The notes: generated from the letters alone by a model not told the origin. Numbered from the stretch's first letter, positions 1-8,566 are shown. The stretch: 64,000 nucleotides of DNA from Terriglobus roseus (GCF_900102185.1 NZ_LT629690.1:4154001-4218000); one strand, 5' to 3'. Numbers and translations: made by a program.

Positions 1-686
1 AATCCTTCCGCAACGACCTATGGCCTGGCTACAAAACCGGCGCAGGCATCGACCCCGATCTATGGAGTCAGTTCCCGCTACTCGAAGAAGCTCTGCAGGC
101 AATGGGCATCGTCACCTGGGCTATGGAGAACGAAGAAGCAGACGACGCACTCGCCTCCGCAGCACACATCGCCGCACAGGACGCGCGTGTCACACGCGTT
201 CTCATCTGCACGCCGGACAAAGATCTTTCGCAATGCGTGCAGGGCACCCGCGTGGTGCAGATGGATCGTCGCAAACGCGAAATCCGTGACGAAGCAGGAG
301 TCATCGCAAAGTTCGGCGTTCCACCAGCCTCAATCCCCGACTATCTCGCCCTCGTAGGCGACACAGCAGACGGCTATCCCGGCCTCCGCGGTTGGGGGGC
401 CAAAGGCACAGCCGCTGTCCTCGCAAAATTCAGCCATCTCGAAGCCATCCCGCAAGAAGCAGCAGATTGGCAACTAGCCATTGCCAACCCAAGAGGCATG
501 AACGAAACCCTGCGCACCAACTGGGACAACGCCATCCTCTTCCGCACCCTGGCCCGACTCAAAACCGACCTGCCCCTCTTCACCAACGTCGACCAGCTCC
601 ACTGGACCGGCCCCACCGCAGCCTTCGAAGCCATAGGCACCCGCTTAGACAAAGCCAAGGTCACCAAGTCGCCAAAGCAACGGTAG
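1..686 (+). CDS. 5'-3' exonuclease (FEN-like), 5' end missing
   Basis: C-terminal part of a stand-alone 5' nuclease of the PolA N-terminal/flap endonuclease family; the frame is open to the left edge, so the start lies outside the window. Three family signatures are visible in order: the acidic metal-binding run ENEEADDALA, TPDKDLSQ, and the helix-3-turn-helix DNA-binding segment starting VGDTADGYPG and continuing through GLRGWGAKG. The last acidic cluster (GDTADG) also coordinates metal in the family. No polymerase domain follows before the stop, so this is not PolA itself. Such proteins remove RNA primers or flaps during replication and repair; that role is inferred from the family. Confidence 0.85.
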   Translation, partial: SFRNDLWPGYKTGAGIDPDLWSQFPLLEEALQAMGIVTWAMENEEADDALASAAHIAAQDARVTRVLICTPDKDLSQCVQGTRVVQMDRRKREIRDEAGVIAKFGVPPASIPDYLALVGDTADGYPGLRGWGAKGTAAVLAKFSHLEAIPQEAADWQLAIANPRGMNETLRTNWDNAILFRTLARLKTDLPLFTNVDQLHWTGPTAAFEAIGTRLDKAKVTKSPKQR

Positions 687-723
687 GAAAATCGATTACT
701 CTAGCCCGCGGTCTGTAGAAGGC

Positions 724-3378
724 TCACTCATGACGCAGCGTGCTTTGTGGGTCTGTCGCGGACGCTCGCCGAGCCGGAATCCAACAAGCGACTAACGCCA
801 CCAACATAAGAAACAGTGGCGTCAATGTGAAAGAGATGGCGTCATAGGCTGTTATTCCACTCTGCAGGCTTGCAGCGACCTTCGAAGCTGCGAGGGCCAA
901 CGGAAAGCCGATCGCCAACGCGATGACCGTACGCGCTATCCCATAACGAACGATCAAGCTCTGTATCTGGCCCATAGTCGCACCGAGCGCGAGACGAATC
1001 CCCATTTCCTTCGTCCGACGCTCAACGGAATAGCTCATCACACCGTAGAGTCCCACAGTAGCCAGCAACAGACCAGCCAAGCCAAACACTCCGAAGATGG
1101 TCGACTCCGCTCGTGGAATGATCAATGAATCCATCACCTGTTCCGCCATCTCTTTCTGATGGAAGATGGCAAGCGATGGGTCGACGGAGTGCACCTCAGC
1201 CTGGAGCGCATTCGCCATCTGCGCGCCGTTTCCCTGGTAGTGAACCATCAGAGAATAGCCAAGCAGTGGCGCCGCAGTGCCCATATTCTGCTCCAACGCT
1301 TCATACACAATGGGTGGGTTGTCTTCGAAATTCATCATCGTCGACTTGCTGTTTTTCACGACACCGATGATCTCGTAGCTGACGGGCGTTTGTGGGCTCG
1401 CATCCTTCTGTAGCGTCGGCGTCAAATACTGACCCACCGCACGGCGATCCTTGAACATCTGGTGTGCGAATGCTTCATTCACGATCATCTGTTTCGCAGC
1501 ATTCGGCCCTGCACCGTTGAAGTTCCTGCCTTCTAACTGCTGGATGCCCATCGTGGCAAAGTATCCCGGCCCAACATCGTAAACATCTGCTTCAGGGTCA
1601 AGCCCAAGGTCTCCAGGTCGGCCCACGTGATGAAACTTCTTCGACTTCATGCCGATCGAAAGAGGCGTGGAGTCAGTCCATGCAGCCGATGCAACTTGAG
1701 GCATCGCCATCACACCGTCCAACACACGTTTCAAAACCAGCGGCACCTGCTCCGCTTTGTATCCGTTGTGGACTGGATCGATGGAAAGCACCCGCACCCC
1801 ATCCATACGAAGTCCAGTATCGCCATTGGTCAGCTTGAGCAGGCTATGGAGATAAAGCGATGTCGTACACAGCAGAACCATGGTTGCAGCGATCTGCACC
1901 ATCACAAGCACATCGCGCATGGCCCAGCGGCGTCCCGGCTTCTCCAAACTGCTTTCACCTTTCAATGCGTTTGGAACCGATGGTCGTGTAGCCGCAAGTG
2001 CCGGGCCCAATCCGCATAGCATCCCAGCCACCACGCTTAATCCAAAGGCGTACCAAAGCACCACCGTGGATATGTTCAGGGTGAGATCAATCGGTAGATC
2101 AACCGGCATGTGAAAGTACGTAAGCGCGCGCATCGCCAACACACTTGCACCAACGCCGACCGCACCACCGCCAAAGGACAAGACCAGGCTCTCCAGCAGC
2201 ATTGGCTGTATCAGTTGCCACCGCGTCCCACCCAAGGCAATGCGTATGGCCATCTCCCTATGTCTCGCCATCGCTCGAGACAACTGCAGATTCGTAACAT
2301 TGGAAACTGCAATTGCTAATACAAGCAGTGCTATCCCCATGACTGCCGCCACGAAGGCAGCGATGTGCACCCACGCCTCAGCAGGTAGGCTCCCTGCTTG
2401 CTCACATCGAAGTTGTCGTTCCTGCATCTCCGTCGGAAACGCAATCGCAAGGCGCTGCGACACAGCATTCAATTCCGCCTGGGCCGTTGCTCGGTCCGCT
2501 CCCGGAGCGAATCGGGCAATGACATTGACAAGCTCGCTATCCGTTTCTTGAAGAAATCCCAGGCTCGCTTGCTGGCTCAGCGGGATCCAGAAGTCCGCAA
2601 CCTGCATTTGCAGGGTTCCACGAAATTTAGGCTTCGCTACGCCAATCACAGTGAACGGCTTTCCAGACAGAAACACCGTCTTGCCGATCACTCCATCGTC
2701 TGCATTGAAGTAAACCCTCCACAGGTCGTAGCTCAACACGATCACGGGAGAGTACACATCGCGGCGTCCAAATCCCCGACCGAGCGTCATCGGGACTTGA
2801 GTGACATCGAAGTAGTTCTGTGTCACGCTCTGGCCCCACGCCCGCCTTGGTTCGCCTCTGCCAGTAAGGGCCACCTGAATGTGTGACGTGAAGGCAGCCA
2901 CATCCGAAAACGATTTAAGTTGTCCCTGCAGGCTCTCGAATACGTCCGCGTAAACGAGCTGTGCACGTTGCCCATGTTGATCGGTTGGATAAACACTCAT
3001 GAGCTTTGCAGGATCTCCAACCGGAGGACCTTGCAGCGCAATTTTGTCCACGCCTGAGAAGACAAGCGCATTCGCGGCGATTCCAATTCCAAGCGAGAGC
3101 ATCACCGTCAGTGCGGAGGAAGGCGCACTGATGAGCTTTCTCAGCACATAGCGCAGGTCTCTCCACATGTGCTCAATCCAAAGGAAACTACTTGCCCGCC
3201 AAACTTCTTCGCGTACGCGATTGACGCTTCCGAATTTCAGGTGTGCACGCCGCCGTGCTTCGTCCTTGTCCATGCCACGGGCAATGTTCGCGTCGATCTC
3301 TTCTTCCAGATACAGTTCGATCTCTTGTTGCAATTCCAGATCAGCCTGCTTACGCCGAAAGAATCTTTGCCATCTCAT
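724..3378 (-). CDS. ADOP-family duplicated ABC-type permease (MacB/FtsX-like)
   Basis: An 884-residue membrane protein of the acidobacterial duplicated orphan permease type. The N-terminal 65 residues form the charged cap typical of the family (ELQQEIELYLEEEIDANIARG), followed by a first membrane segment near residue 90 and two successive MacB-periplasmic-core plus FtsX units (FtsX helices near 340-460 and 760-875). There is no ATPase domain and no ATPase gene beside it, which is usual for ADOPs, so the substrate is unknown; efflux or lipoprotein handling is inference from MacB. Its ATG overlaps the stop of a 36-codon upstream ORF (ATGA), implying translational coupling. A PadR regulator, often found upstream of ADOPs, is not seen here. 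Confidence 0.9.
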   Translation of the reverse strand: MRWQRFFRRKQADLELQQEIELYLEEEIDANIARGMDKDEARRRAHLKFGSVNRVREEVWRASSFLWIEHMWRDLRYVLRKLISAPSSALTVMLSLGIGIAANALVFSGVDKIALQGPPVGDPAKLMSVYPTDQHGQRAQLVYADVFESLQGQLKSFSDVAAFTSHIQVALTGRGEPRRAWGQSVTQNYFDVTQVPMTLGRGFGRRDVYSPVIVLSYDLWRVYFNADDGVIGKTVFLSGKPFTVIGVAKPKFRGTLQMQVADFWIPLSQQASLGFLQETDSELVNVIARFAPGADRATAQAELNAVSQRLAIAFPTEMQERQLRCEQAGSLPAEAWVHIAAFVAAVMGIALLVLAIAVSNVTNLQLSRAMARHREMAIRIALGGTRWQLIQPMLLESLVLSFGGGAVGVGASVLAMRALTYFHMPVDLPIDLTLNISTVVLWYAFGLSVVAGMLCGLGPALAATRPSVPNALKGESSLEKPGRRWAMRDVLVMVQIAATMVLLCTTSLYLHSLLKLTNGDTGLRMDGVRVLSIDPVHNGYKAEQVPLVLKRVLDGVMAMPQVASAAWTDSTPLSIGMKSKKFHHVGRPGDLGLDPEADVYDVGPGYFATMGIQQLEGRNFNGAGPNAAKQMIVNEAFAHQMFKDRRAVGQYLTPTLQKDASPQTPVSYEIIGVVKNSKSTMMNFEDNPPIVYEALEQNMGTAAPLLGYSLMVHYQGNGAQMANALQAEVHSVDPSLAIFHQKEMAEQVMDSLIIPRAESTIFGVFGLAGLLLATVGLYGVMSYSVERRTKEMGIRLALGATMGQIQSLIVRYGIARTVIALAIGFPLALAASKVAASLQSGITAYDAISFTLTPLFLMLVALVACWIPARRASATDPQSTLRHE

Positions 3379-3485
3379 CGGTCACCCACCGTGCGCGCGT
3401 ATGATTCGCCCATCATCAATCCGCAAGCCATCATGTCCCAGGTTCTCTTCAGCATCTCGCAGCTGGACGCTCTACCAACTTTCAT
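3375..3485 (-). CDS. 36-residue upstream ORF coupled to the ADOP permease
   Basis: A short ORF (MKVGRASSCEMLKRTWDMM...) with a strong ribosome binding site (GGGGAGAGG just before its ATG). It ends by a four-base ATGA overlap with the permease start. I recognise no family. It could be a leader peptide, a remnant of a lost regulator, or simply the way ribosomes reach the permease start, which has no Shine-Dalgarno of its own outside this ORF. Its ribosome binding site is the distal arm of a 13-bp inverted repeat, so its translation may be gated by RNA structure. Confidence 0.4.
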   Translation of the reverse strand: MKVGRASSCEMLKRTWDMMACGLMMGESYARTVGDR

Positions 3486-3488
3486 TGC

Positions 3489-3546
3489 CTCTCCCCTAGA
3501 ACTTCGATGGAAAACATCCTACACCAGTAGAACTTCTAGGGGAGAG
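3489..3546 (-). promoter_or_regulatory. Inverted repeat masking the mini-ORF ribosome binding site
   Basis: Two perfect 13-base arms, CTCTCCCCTAGAA and TTCTAGGGGAGAG, are separated by 32 bases. Read on the minus strand, the downstream arm contains the Shine-Dalgarno GGGGAGAGG of the 36-codon ORF and the upstream arm is its exact complement. Around the right arm is a palindrome TAGAA-C-TTCTA, partly repeated in the left arm, and between them CTAC-ACCA-GTAG. The element may be an RNA switch, a protein operator, or both. Confidence 0.5.
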
Positions 3547-3744
3547 CAAAATCGCCGACGGATGCTCGTCACGTCGAAGCGTGCTTTTGAAATCAAAAAG
3601 AGGAACTACCAGCACAACCAGCTTTTGAAGGACGCAGGAGATCGGTCTGCGGGACTTACCTGCGTAGCTCAAAGCAGCATCTGCGTTCTTCGCAGAAGCC
3701 TCATTTCCCCACGTTCCTACCGGATCCTGGCTGGCCACGGAAAC

Positions 3745-3985
3745 CTGTCAAGCCCCTAAGCCAGCTAAGGCCAACAAACAAAAGCAAATAGAGTTGGCAT
3801 GGTATTTCTTCCAAATCACTAAAATAGAAATAAAGAAGAACAAAGGGCCAATGCTCAAGGGATAACTTCTTTAGAAAGAAGATTTTGCCCCTAACCTCAA
3901 TGGATAGACGATTTTAGCGTCACCCCAAAACCTAACCCCAATGAAATGACGATTTTGCGAAAACAGGGAGAGGGGGGAGGGGTAT
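3745..3985 (+). repeat. Dispersed intergenic repeat, copy A
   Basis: About 240 bases that recur, diverged but collinear, near the other end of the window (62993-63225) in the same orientation. Order of parts: a left block starting CTGTCAAGCCCC; a conserved block AAAGCAAATAGAG(T/C)TGGCATG; CACTAAAATAGAAA; then three spaced units of the form TAACCCCAAT-GGAAAG-ACGATTTT-(A/G)G at 3864-3887, 3892-3917 and 3933-3959; and a G-rich end (AAAACAGGGAGAGGGGGGAG). No coding potential or transposase is seen. It lies directly upstream of folC. Non-autonomous mobile element, structured RNA or regulatory repeat are all possible. Confidence 0.75.
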
Positions 3986-3990
3986 CCGTC

Positions 3991-3996
3991 TACAAT
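3991..3996 (+). promoter_or_regulatory. Putative -10 box of folC
   Basis: TACAAT ends nine bases before the preferred folC ATG, which would give a transcript with an almost absent leader. No convincing -35 box is present in the G-rich end of the repeat. The assignment rests on resemblance to the consensus only. Confidence 0.35.
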
Positions 3997-4005
3997 GTCC
4001 AAGTC

Positions 4006-5376
4006 ATGCAGTACGAGGAAGCAGTCAGTAAGCTGTACACCCTGAGCGGAGAGCTGGCACCAGCGGCTCCGGGAACGCCGCGCCGCAAGTTTGAACTGGA
4101 CCACATGCGGACACTGGTCGCCGCACTCGGCAATCCCCAGAACAGTTTCCCGTCTGTACTGATCGCAGGTACCAACGGCAAAGGCTCCACAGCCGCAACG
4201 CTCGCCAGTATCCTCAGCGTCTCCGGCTACCGCACCGGCCTCTACACCTCGCCGCACCTGCTGCGACCCAACGAACGCATCCAGATCAGCGGCGTAACAC
4301 CCGGCCAGAACTCCCTGGCCGAGATCGCCGACCAGGCTTTCGCCGATAGTTTTGAAAAGGTAGAAACAGCAGCGGCCCGGCTCGTAAACGAAGGCAAACT
4401 GCCGCACGCACCCAGCTTCTTTGAGGTCATCACAGCCATCGCCTTCGTCGCCTTCGCCGAAGCGAAGATAGACATCGCCGTTCTCGAAGTAGGACTCGGC
4501 GGCCGCCTCGACGCCACCAACATAGTCGAACCACTACTCTCCGTCATCACGGACATAGCACTCGACCACACAGAATGGCTCGGCAACACGCTGACGGAGA
4601 TCGCCCGCGAGAAGGCCGGCATCCTCCGTCCAAAGGGACTGCTGGTAACTCTGCCGCAGCACCCTGAAGCCAACGCCGCCATCGGCGAAGTAGCCATGGC
4701 ATTGGACGTGACCGGGGTGAACGCTGCCGCCTACTTGCCAGACCGCATCACCAACGATGAACCCTACCCCCTGGTCCTACAGGGACAGGCCATCACGGTA
4801 GCCAGCCCTCTACCGGGGGACCACCAGCGTCGCAACACCGCGCTAGCCATCGCTGTAGCAGAGCAACTTCTTACACAGCAATCATTTACAAAGATCACAC
4901 CACAGTCCATTGAGTCCGGCATAAGAAGCACAAACTGGCCGGGAAGGCTGGAATCCACCACCATTCCGGGCACACAGATCACCCTGCTCATGGACGTAGC
5001 CCACAACCCCGCCGGGGCCTGGACACTACGCAGCCATCTCTCCCGCCAGATTGACGGCGACCACCTACCCGCCCCGCGCACACTAGTCTTCTCCGCTCTG
5101 AAAGACAAGTCCATCCGCGAAATGGCCCAAATTCTGTTTCCACTCTTCGACGGCCCGGAAGACCGCATCCTGCTGGCCCCTATCCAAAGCCCAAGAGCCG
5201 CCAGCGCTGAAGCCTTGGCCGAAGTAGCAGCAGACCTGGACACCGCAGCAGAAGTCTGCACATCTGTAGCCGACGCCATGGACAAAGCCGCAGATCGCAC
5301 CGGAAGCATCGTCGTATCAGGTTCGGTATATCTGGTAGCTGAAGCCAAGACCTGGCTCAAGGAGCAACACGGATGA
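4006..5376 (+). CDS. folC: Bifunctional dihydrofolate synthase/folylpolyglutamate synthase
   Basis: Mur-ligase-type ATP-dependent enzyme of 456 residues that adds glutamate to dihydropteroate and folates in the cytoplasm. Visible motifs are the P-loop AGTNGKGSTAAT, the EVGLGGRLDATN segment, and the C-terminal ligase motif DVAHNPAGAW. I place the start at the ATG beginning MQYEEAVSKLYTLSG, which matches the usual FolC N-terminus. The frame runs a further 20 codons upstream, but those residues (including KQGEGGG) would be encoded by the G-rich end of the dispersed repeat and are unlikely to be protein. The stop overlaps the next start by four bases (ATGA). Confidence 0.95.
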   Translation: MQYEEAVSKLYTLSGELAPAAPGTPRRKFELDHMRTLVAALGNPQNSFPSVLIAGTNGKGSTAATLASILSVSGYRTGLYTSPHLLRPNERIQISGVTPGQNSLAEIADQAFADSFEKVETAAARLVNEGKLPHAPSFFEVITAIAFVAFAEAKIDIAVLEVGLGGRLDATNIVEPLLSVITDIALDHTEWLGNTLTEIAREKAGILRPKGLLVTLPQHPEANAAIGEVAMALDVTGVNAAAYLPDRITNDEPYPLVLQGQAITVASPLPGDHQRRNTALAIAVAEQLLTQQSFTKITPQSIESGIRSTNWPGRLESTTIPGTQITLLMDVAHNPAGAWTLRSHLSRQIDGDHLPAPRTLVFSALKDKSIREMAQILFPLFDGPEDRILLAPIQSPRAASAEALAEVAADLDTAAEVCTSVADAMDKAADRTGSIVVSGSVYLVAEAKTWLKEQHG

Positions 5377-6158
5377 AACGGTTGTTGCCCTGGGCGTCCT
5401 ACCTGATCTTCATCCCCCTGATGCTGTTCGTGACAGTCGCCTGCGGTTCACTCTCGCTGCTGGTCTCGCTGTGGGATAAGTCCGGTCGTCAACAACACGC
5501 CATTGCCCAACTCTGGGCAAAGCTAATGTTGGGCATAGCGCTGTCGCCCATGAAGGTGGTCAACCCGCAAAACCTGCATCTTGGCCGCGCCGCCGTCTTC
5601 GCTAGCAATCACCTCAGCTATATGGATACCCCGGCCCTATTCGGGTCGCTCCCATTCCAATTCCGTATCCTGGCGAATCACTACCTCTTCAAAATTCCGT
5701 TCATTGGCTGGCACCTCACCCGTTCCGGCCAGGTTCCCATCGACCAGTCCAGCATGCGCTCGATGGTGGCCGGACTTATGCGCGGCGTGGCAACGTTGAA
5801 ATCCGGAATGCCGCTGCTCATCTTCCCTGATGGCGGGCGCTCCTCCGACGGCCATATCCATCAGTTCCTCCAAGGCGCAGCCTTTATGGCCATCAAGGCC
5901 CAGGTGCCGTTAGTGCCGCTGGCACTCGTAGGAACTTACGAACTGCTCCCGATGCACACCTACCACCTGGCCCCCCGACCACTGATGCTGGTAGCCTGCG
6001 ATCCCATCGAGACCACTGGCATGACCACCAAAGACGCCGAGGCACTCACAAATCGTCTTATGGACGCAATCGCGGTGGAATATTATCGGCATTCGAAGCT
6101 CGTTCAGCCCGAATCTGTCCCGGAAAACCAGGCGAAAATCCCCAGCAGCCAGCTCTAG
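5373..6158 (+). CDS. plsC: 1-acyl-sn-glycerol-3-phosphate acyltransferase
   Basis: Membrane-associated PlsC-family acyltransferase of 261 residues that makes phosphatidic acid from lysophosphatidate. An N-terminal hydrophobic segment (residues 7-33) is followed by the catalytic HX4D motif in NHLSYMDTPALF, the phosphate-binding block FPDGGRSSDG (Asp where the common EGTRS has Glu), and VPLVPLALVG. Translationally coupled to folC by the ATGA overlap. The substrate chain length cannot be read from the sequence; other lysophospholipid acyltransferases share these motifs. Confidence 0.9.
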   Translation: MKRLLPWASYLIFIPLMLFVTVACGSLSLLVSLWDKSGRQQHAIAQLWAKLMLGIALSPMKVVNPQNLHLGRAAVFASNHLSYMDTPALFGSLPFQFRILANHYLFKIPFIGWHLTRSGQVPIDQSSMRSMVAGLMRGVATLKSGMPLLIFPDGGRSSDGHIHQFLQGAAFMAIKAQVPLVPLALVGTYELLPMHTYHLAPRPLMLVACDPIETTGMTTKDAEALTNRLMDAIAVEYYRHSKLVQPESVPENQAKIPSSQL

Positions 6159-6159
6159 A

Positions 6160-6175
6160 TGTTCCACGTGGAACA
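6160..6175. promoter_or_regulatory. parS: parS partition site (perfect palindrome)
   Basis: TGTTCCACGTGGAACA, a perfect 16-base palindrome matching the chromosomal parS consensus (TGTTNCACGTGNAACA) recognised by ParB/Spo0J. It lies between plsC and the amidotransferase gene, about 1.5 kb upstream of parA. Confidence 0.9.
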
Positions 6176-6214
6176 CTGCGCGTGAAACAAACATGCGGCG
6201 CGTATCATCAGGAA

Positions 6215-6958
6215 ATGAACCGCCCACGCATCCTGATCCCGATCCCTACCAGCTTCGACGAGTCCTATAACGCGAAGAGCTGGCCGGAATACGCGTCAGC
6301 GGTAGAAGCCGCAGGCGGCGAGCCGGTAAAGGTTACGTTGACGCACTCCGTGGCCGAATTGAAGGAGATGGCGCGCCAAGCCGACGGAATCCTGCTTCCA
6401 GGTAGTGGGGCCGACATTGACCCCGCCCTTTACGGGCACGACCGCGATCCCGCCTCCACTGCACCCGATCCCCTGCGCGATCAAACCGACCGAGCCCTAT
6501 TTGAAGCCTCGCAAGAGACGAAGAAGCCGCTGCTGGGCATCTGTTTCGGAACTCAATCTATGAATGTCTTCTACGGCGGCACGCTCATCCAGGATTGCTC
6601 TCCTGTCCCAGTGAATCACCGGGCCGGACGCTCTGTAGCTGTGGCGCACGCCGTGCAATTCTCCCAAGACAGCCGCCTTGGGCAGATCCTTCAGCAATCC
6701 GGCGAATCCACGCCCATTGACGACGAATTCGCTCGTGTTCCCGTGAATAGCAGCCACCATCAGGCAATCGCATCTCCTGGCGACACCCTGCGAGTGGTCG
6801 CAAGATGTCCGGAAGATGCCATCATTGAGGCAGTTGAAGGTTCTGATCCAAAACATTGGCTAATAGGAGTACAGTGGCATCCGGAAAGAACGGTGGATAG
6901 CAGCGCAGCGTCGCGAGCCATCTTCACGGACTTTCTGAAAGCGGCAGCAGGAGTCTGA
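6215..6958 (+). CDS. Class I glutamine amidotransferase-like (gamma-glutamyl-GABA hydrolase type)
   Basis: A 247-residue peptidase C26 protein related to PuuD. The Cys nucleophile is in LLGICFGTQSMN and the His/Glu pair in VQWHPER; SHHQAI is also typical of the PuuD group. It probably hydrolyses a gamma-glutamyl amide, but the partner pathway is not encoded here, so the substrate is open. The start chosen gives MNRPRILIPIPTSF, the usual N-terminus; a TATCAT hexamer ends six bases before it, consistent with a leaderless message. An upstream in-frame ATG would add 11 unconserved-looking residues. Followed after 3 bases by rsmG. Confidence 0.85.
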   Translation: MNRPRILIPIPTSFDESYNAKSWPEYASAVEAAGGEPVKVTLTHSVAELKEMARQADGILLPGSGADIDPALYGHDRDPASTAPDPLRDQTDRALFEASQETKKPLLGICFGTQSMNVFYGGTLIQDCSPVPVNHRAGRSVAVAHAVQFSQDSRLGQILQQSGESTPIDDEFARVPVNSSHHQAIASPGDTLRVVARCPEDAIIEAVEGSDPKHWLIGVQWHPERTVDSSAASRAIFTDFLKAAAGV

Positions 6959-6961
6959 GCC

Positions 6962-7591
6962 ATGCTCTACGTCCCATCCCGCGACCATATCGCTGCACTA
7001 CTTGCGCCTTACACGGAACATCTCCCTGCCGAGACGCTGGAAAAGCTCGAAGTCTACCTGATGCTTCTGCTTCGCTGGAACCAGAAGACCAACCTAACCG
7101 CCGTCCGCGACCCAGAAATGTTGGTGCAACGACAGATCGGCGAAAGCCTTTTCGCAGCACGCCTTCTGAACGGTGCGGAAACGCTGTTGGATTTCGGATC
7201 CGGTGCCGGGTTCCCTGGGGTTCCCTTGAAACTGCATCATCCCGGCCTGAAAGTCACCCTCGCAGAATCGCAGGGCAAGAAAGCTTCGTTTCTCCGTGAA
7301 GCCGTTCGGACCCTCGGAATCGATGCGGAAGTCTGGTCCAACCGTGTGGAAGCCCTGCCTACGGAACGAACATTCGATATCGTCGCCCTGCGCGCCGTCG
7401 ACCATACTGAAGCCATGCTGCCGATCGCGGAGACACGTGTAAAAAATGGCGGCACCATGCTGCGGTATCTCCCGTTGGAAGGCGCGGAATCTCATCCGGG
7501 ATGGGCGCTGGAGTACTCCTTAGCTGTTCCGCTTTCACAAGGTTGTGTATCCCTGTGGAAACGCGTGGAAAGCACAAATTCCGGGCAATAA
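6962..7591 (+). CDS. rsmG: 16S rRNA (guanine-527-N7)-methyltransferase
   Basis: RsmG/GidB, a 209-residue SAM-dependent methyltransferase that makes m7G527 in 16S rRNA; loss gives low-level streptomycin resistance in other bacteria. The SAM-binding motif [16 protein letters not shown] is near residue 75 and an acidic motif follows at TLAESQGKK. The conserved N-terminal block [15 protein letters not shown] is present. Position before parA-parB is the classic arrangement near bacterial origins. Confidence 0.95.
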   Translation: MLYVPSRDHIAALLAPYTEHLPAETLEKLEVYLMLLLRWNQKTNLTAVRDPEMLVQRQIGESLFAARLLNGAETLLDFGSGAGFPGVPLKLHHPGLKVTLAESQGKKASFLREAVRTLGIDAEVWSNRVEALPTERTFDIVALRAVDHTEAMLPIAETRVKNGGTMLRYLPLEGAESHPGWALEYSLAVPLSQGCVSLWKRVESTNSGQ

Positions 7592-7603
7592 CACCTGTTT
7601 CTG

Positions 7604-7619
7604 TGTTCCACGTGGAACG
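7604..7619. promoter_or_regulatory. parS: parS-like site, one mismatch
   Basis: TGTTCCACGTGGAACG, identical to the perfect sites except for the last base. It lies 38 bases from the next perfect site, in the rsmG-parA gap, where ParB could also autoregulate parAB. Confidence 0.75.
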
Positions 7620-7641
7620 TTCTCCACAGCATCTCCTCAGG

Positions 7642-7657
7642 TGTTCCACGTGGAACA
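7642..7657. promoter_or_regulatory. parS: parS partition site (perfect palindrome)
   Basis: A second perfect TGTTCCACGTGGAACA, 41 bases upstream of the parA start codon. Together with the other two sites it forms a cluster of three within 1.5 kb. Confidence 0.9.
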
Positions 7658-7698
7658 ATACTCAGACGCCGCCTCCCCTGCTACTCTGGCGAAGCGCC

Positions 7699-8529
7699 AT
7701 GGGCAAAGTCATAGCAGTCGTCAACCAGAAGGGTGGCGTGGGAAAAACCACGACCGCGATCAATCTTGCGGCAGCCGTTGCGTTCAATGGACTGTCGACT
7801 CTGCTGGTCGATTGCGACCCGCAGACCAACGCTTCCGGCGGCCTCGGTGTAGGTCGCGACCCCGACCGTAAGACTGTTTATGATTTGCTACTGGGCGAGG
7901 TCACCGCAGCAGAGATTACGGTGGACACCGGCATTGAGAACCTCCGCCTGATTCCCAGCTCCAAAGACCTTATCGGGGCCAACTTTGATCTGGCACAGCA
8001 GACTGAACGTGAGTTCCGGCTGCGCAAGGCGCTGGAAGATATCCGCGACTCCTATGACTTCATCTTTCTGGACTGCCCACCCGCGCTTGATCTGTTAACG
8101 CTGAACGCCTTGGTCGCGGCAGACACCCTGCTCGTCCCCATGCAGGCGGAATACTTCGCCCTTGAGGGCATCTCTGAATTAACGGGAACCCTTGACCGTG
8201 TCGCAGCAGCCTTTCAGCCCGAACTGGGGCTCGAAGGCGTTGTGCTCACCATGTACGATCCGCGCACCTCGCTCTCGCAGCAGGTAGCCGAAAACATCAA
8301 GGGTTTCTTCGGCGACAAGCTTTATACCACCACCATTCCTCGGAACGTACGCGTGGCAGAAGCGCCCAGCCACGGCCTCCCGGTTATCGCCTACGACGCG
8401 AAGTCTCGCGGCGCCGAAGCCTATCGCGATCTCGGTCGAGAATTGCTCGCCCGTAATGGCGTCTTCACCACCGAAGGCAATCCAGCAGGAACCGTAGTGC
8501 ACGTACCCGACGAAGAATCTGAAGAGTAA
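7699..8529 (+). CDS. parA: Chromosome-partitioning ATPase ParA/Soj
   Basis: A 276-residue deviant-Walker ATPase. Residues 1-27 hold the P-loop [14 protein letters not shown] with the signature Lys, [11 protein letters not shown] is the Walker A' and [11 protein letters not shown] the Walker B. It lacks the N-terminal HTH of plasmid ParA proteins, so it is the chromosomal Soj type. The frame is open 66 codons upstream across both parS sites, but the start given yields the canonical [20 protein letters not shown] hexamer lies 11 bases before it. Works with ParB and the nearby parS sites to segregate the origin region. Confidence 0.95.
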   Translation: MGKVIAVVNQKGGVGKTTTAINLAAAVAFNGLSTLLVDCDPQTNASGGLGVGRDPDRKTVYDLLLGEVTAAEITVDTGIENLRLIPSSKDLIGANFDLAQQTEREFRLRKALEDIRDSYDFIFLDCPPALDLLTLNALVAADTLLVPMQAEYFALEGISELTGTLDRVAAAFQPELGLEGVVLTMYDPRTSLSQQVAENIKGFFGDKLYTTTIPRNVRVAEAPSHGLPVIAYDAKSRGAEAYRDLGRELLARNGVFTTEGNPAGTVVHVPDEESEE

Positions 8530-8566
8530 CGACTGCCCCTAGTGGGTAAAAGACAGGAACCACACA

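Noticed and set aside
3864-3959. CRISPR-like array (three spaced ACGATTTT units)
   Set aside because: Units are imperfect, spacers are of 4 to 15 bases and no cas genes are present; the whole block recurs as a dispersed repeat instead.
7501-7698. 66-codon N-terminal extension of ParA
   Set aside because: It overlaps rsmG and both parS sites, and ParA/Soj proteins begin directly at the P-loop region.
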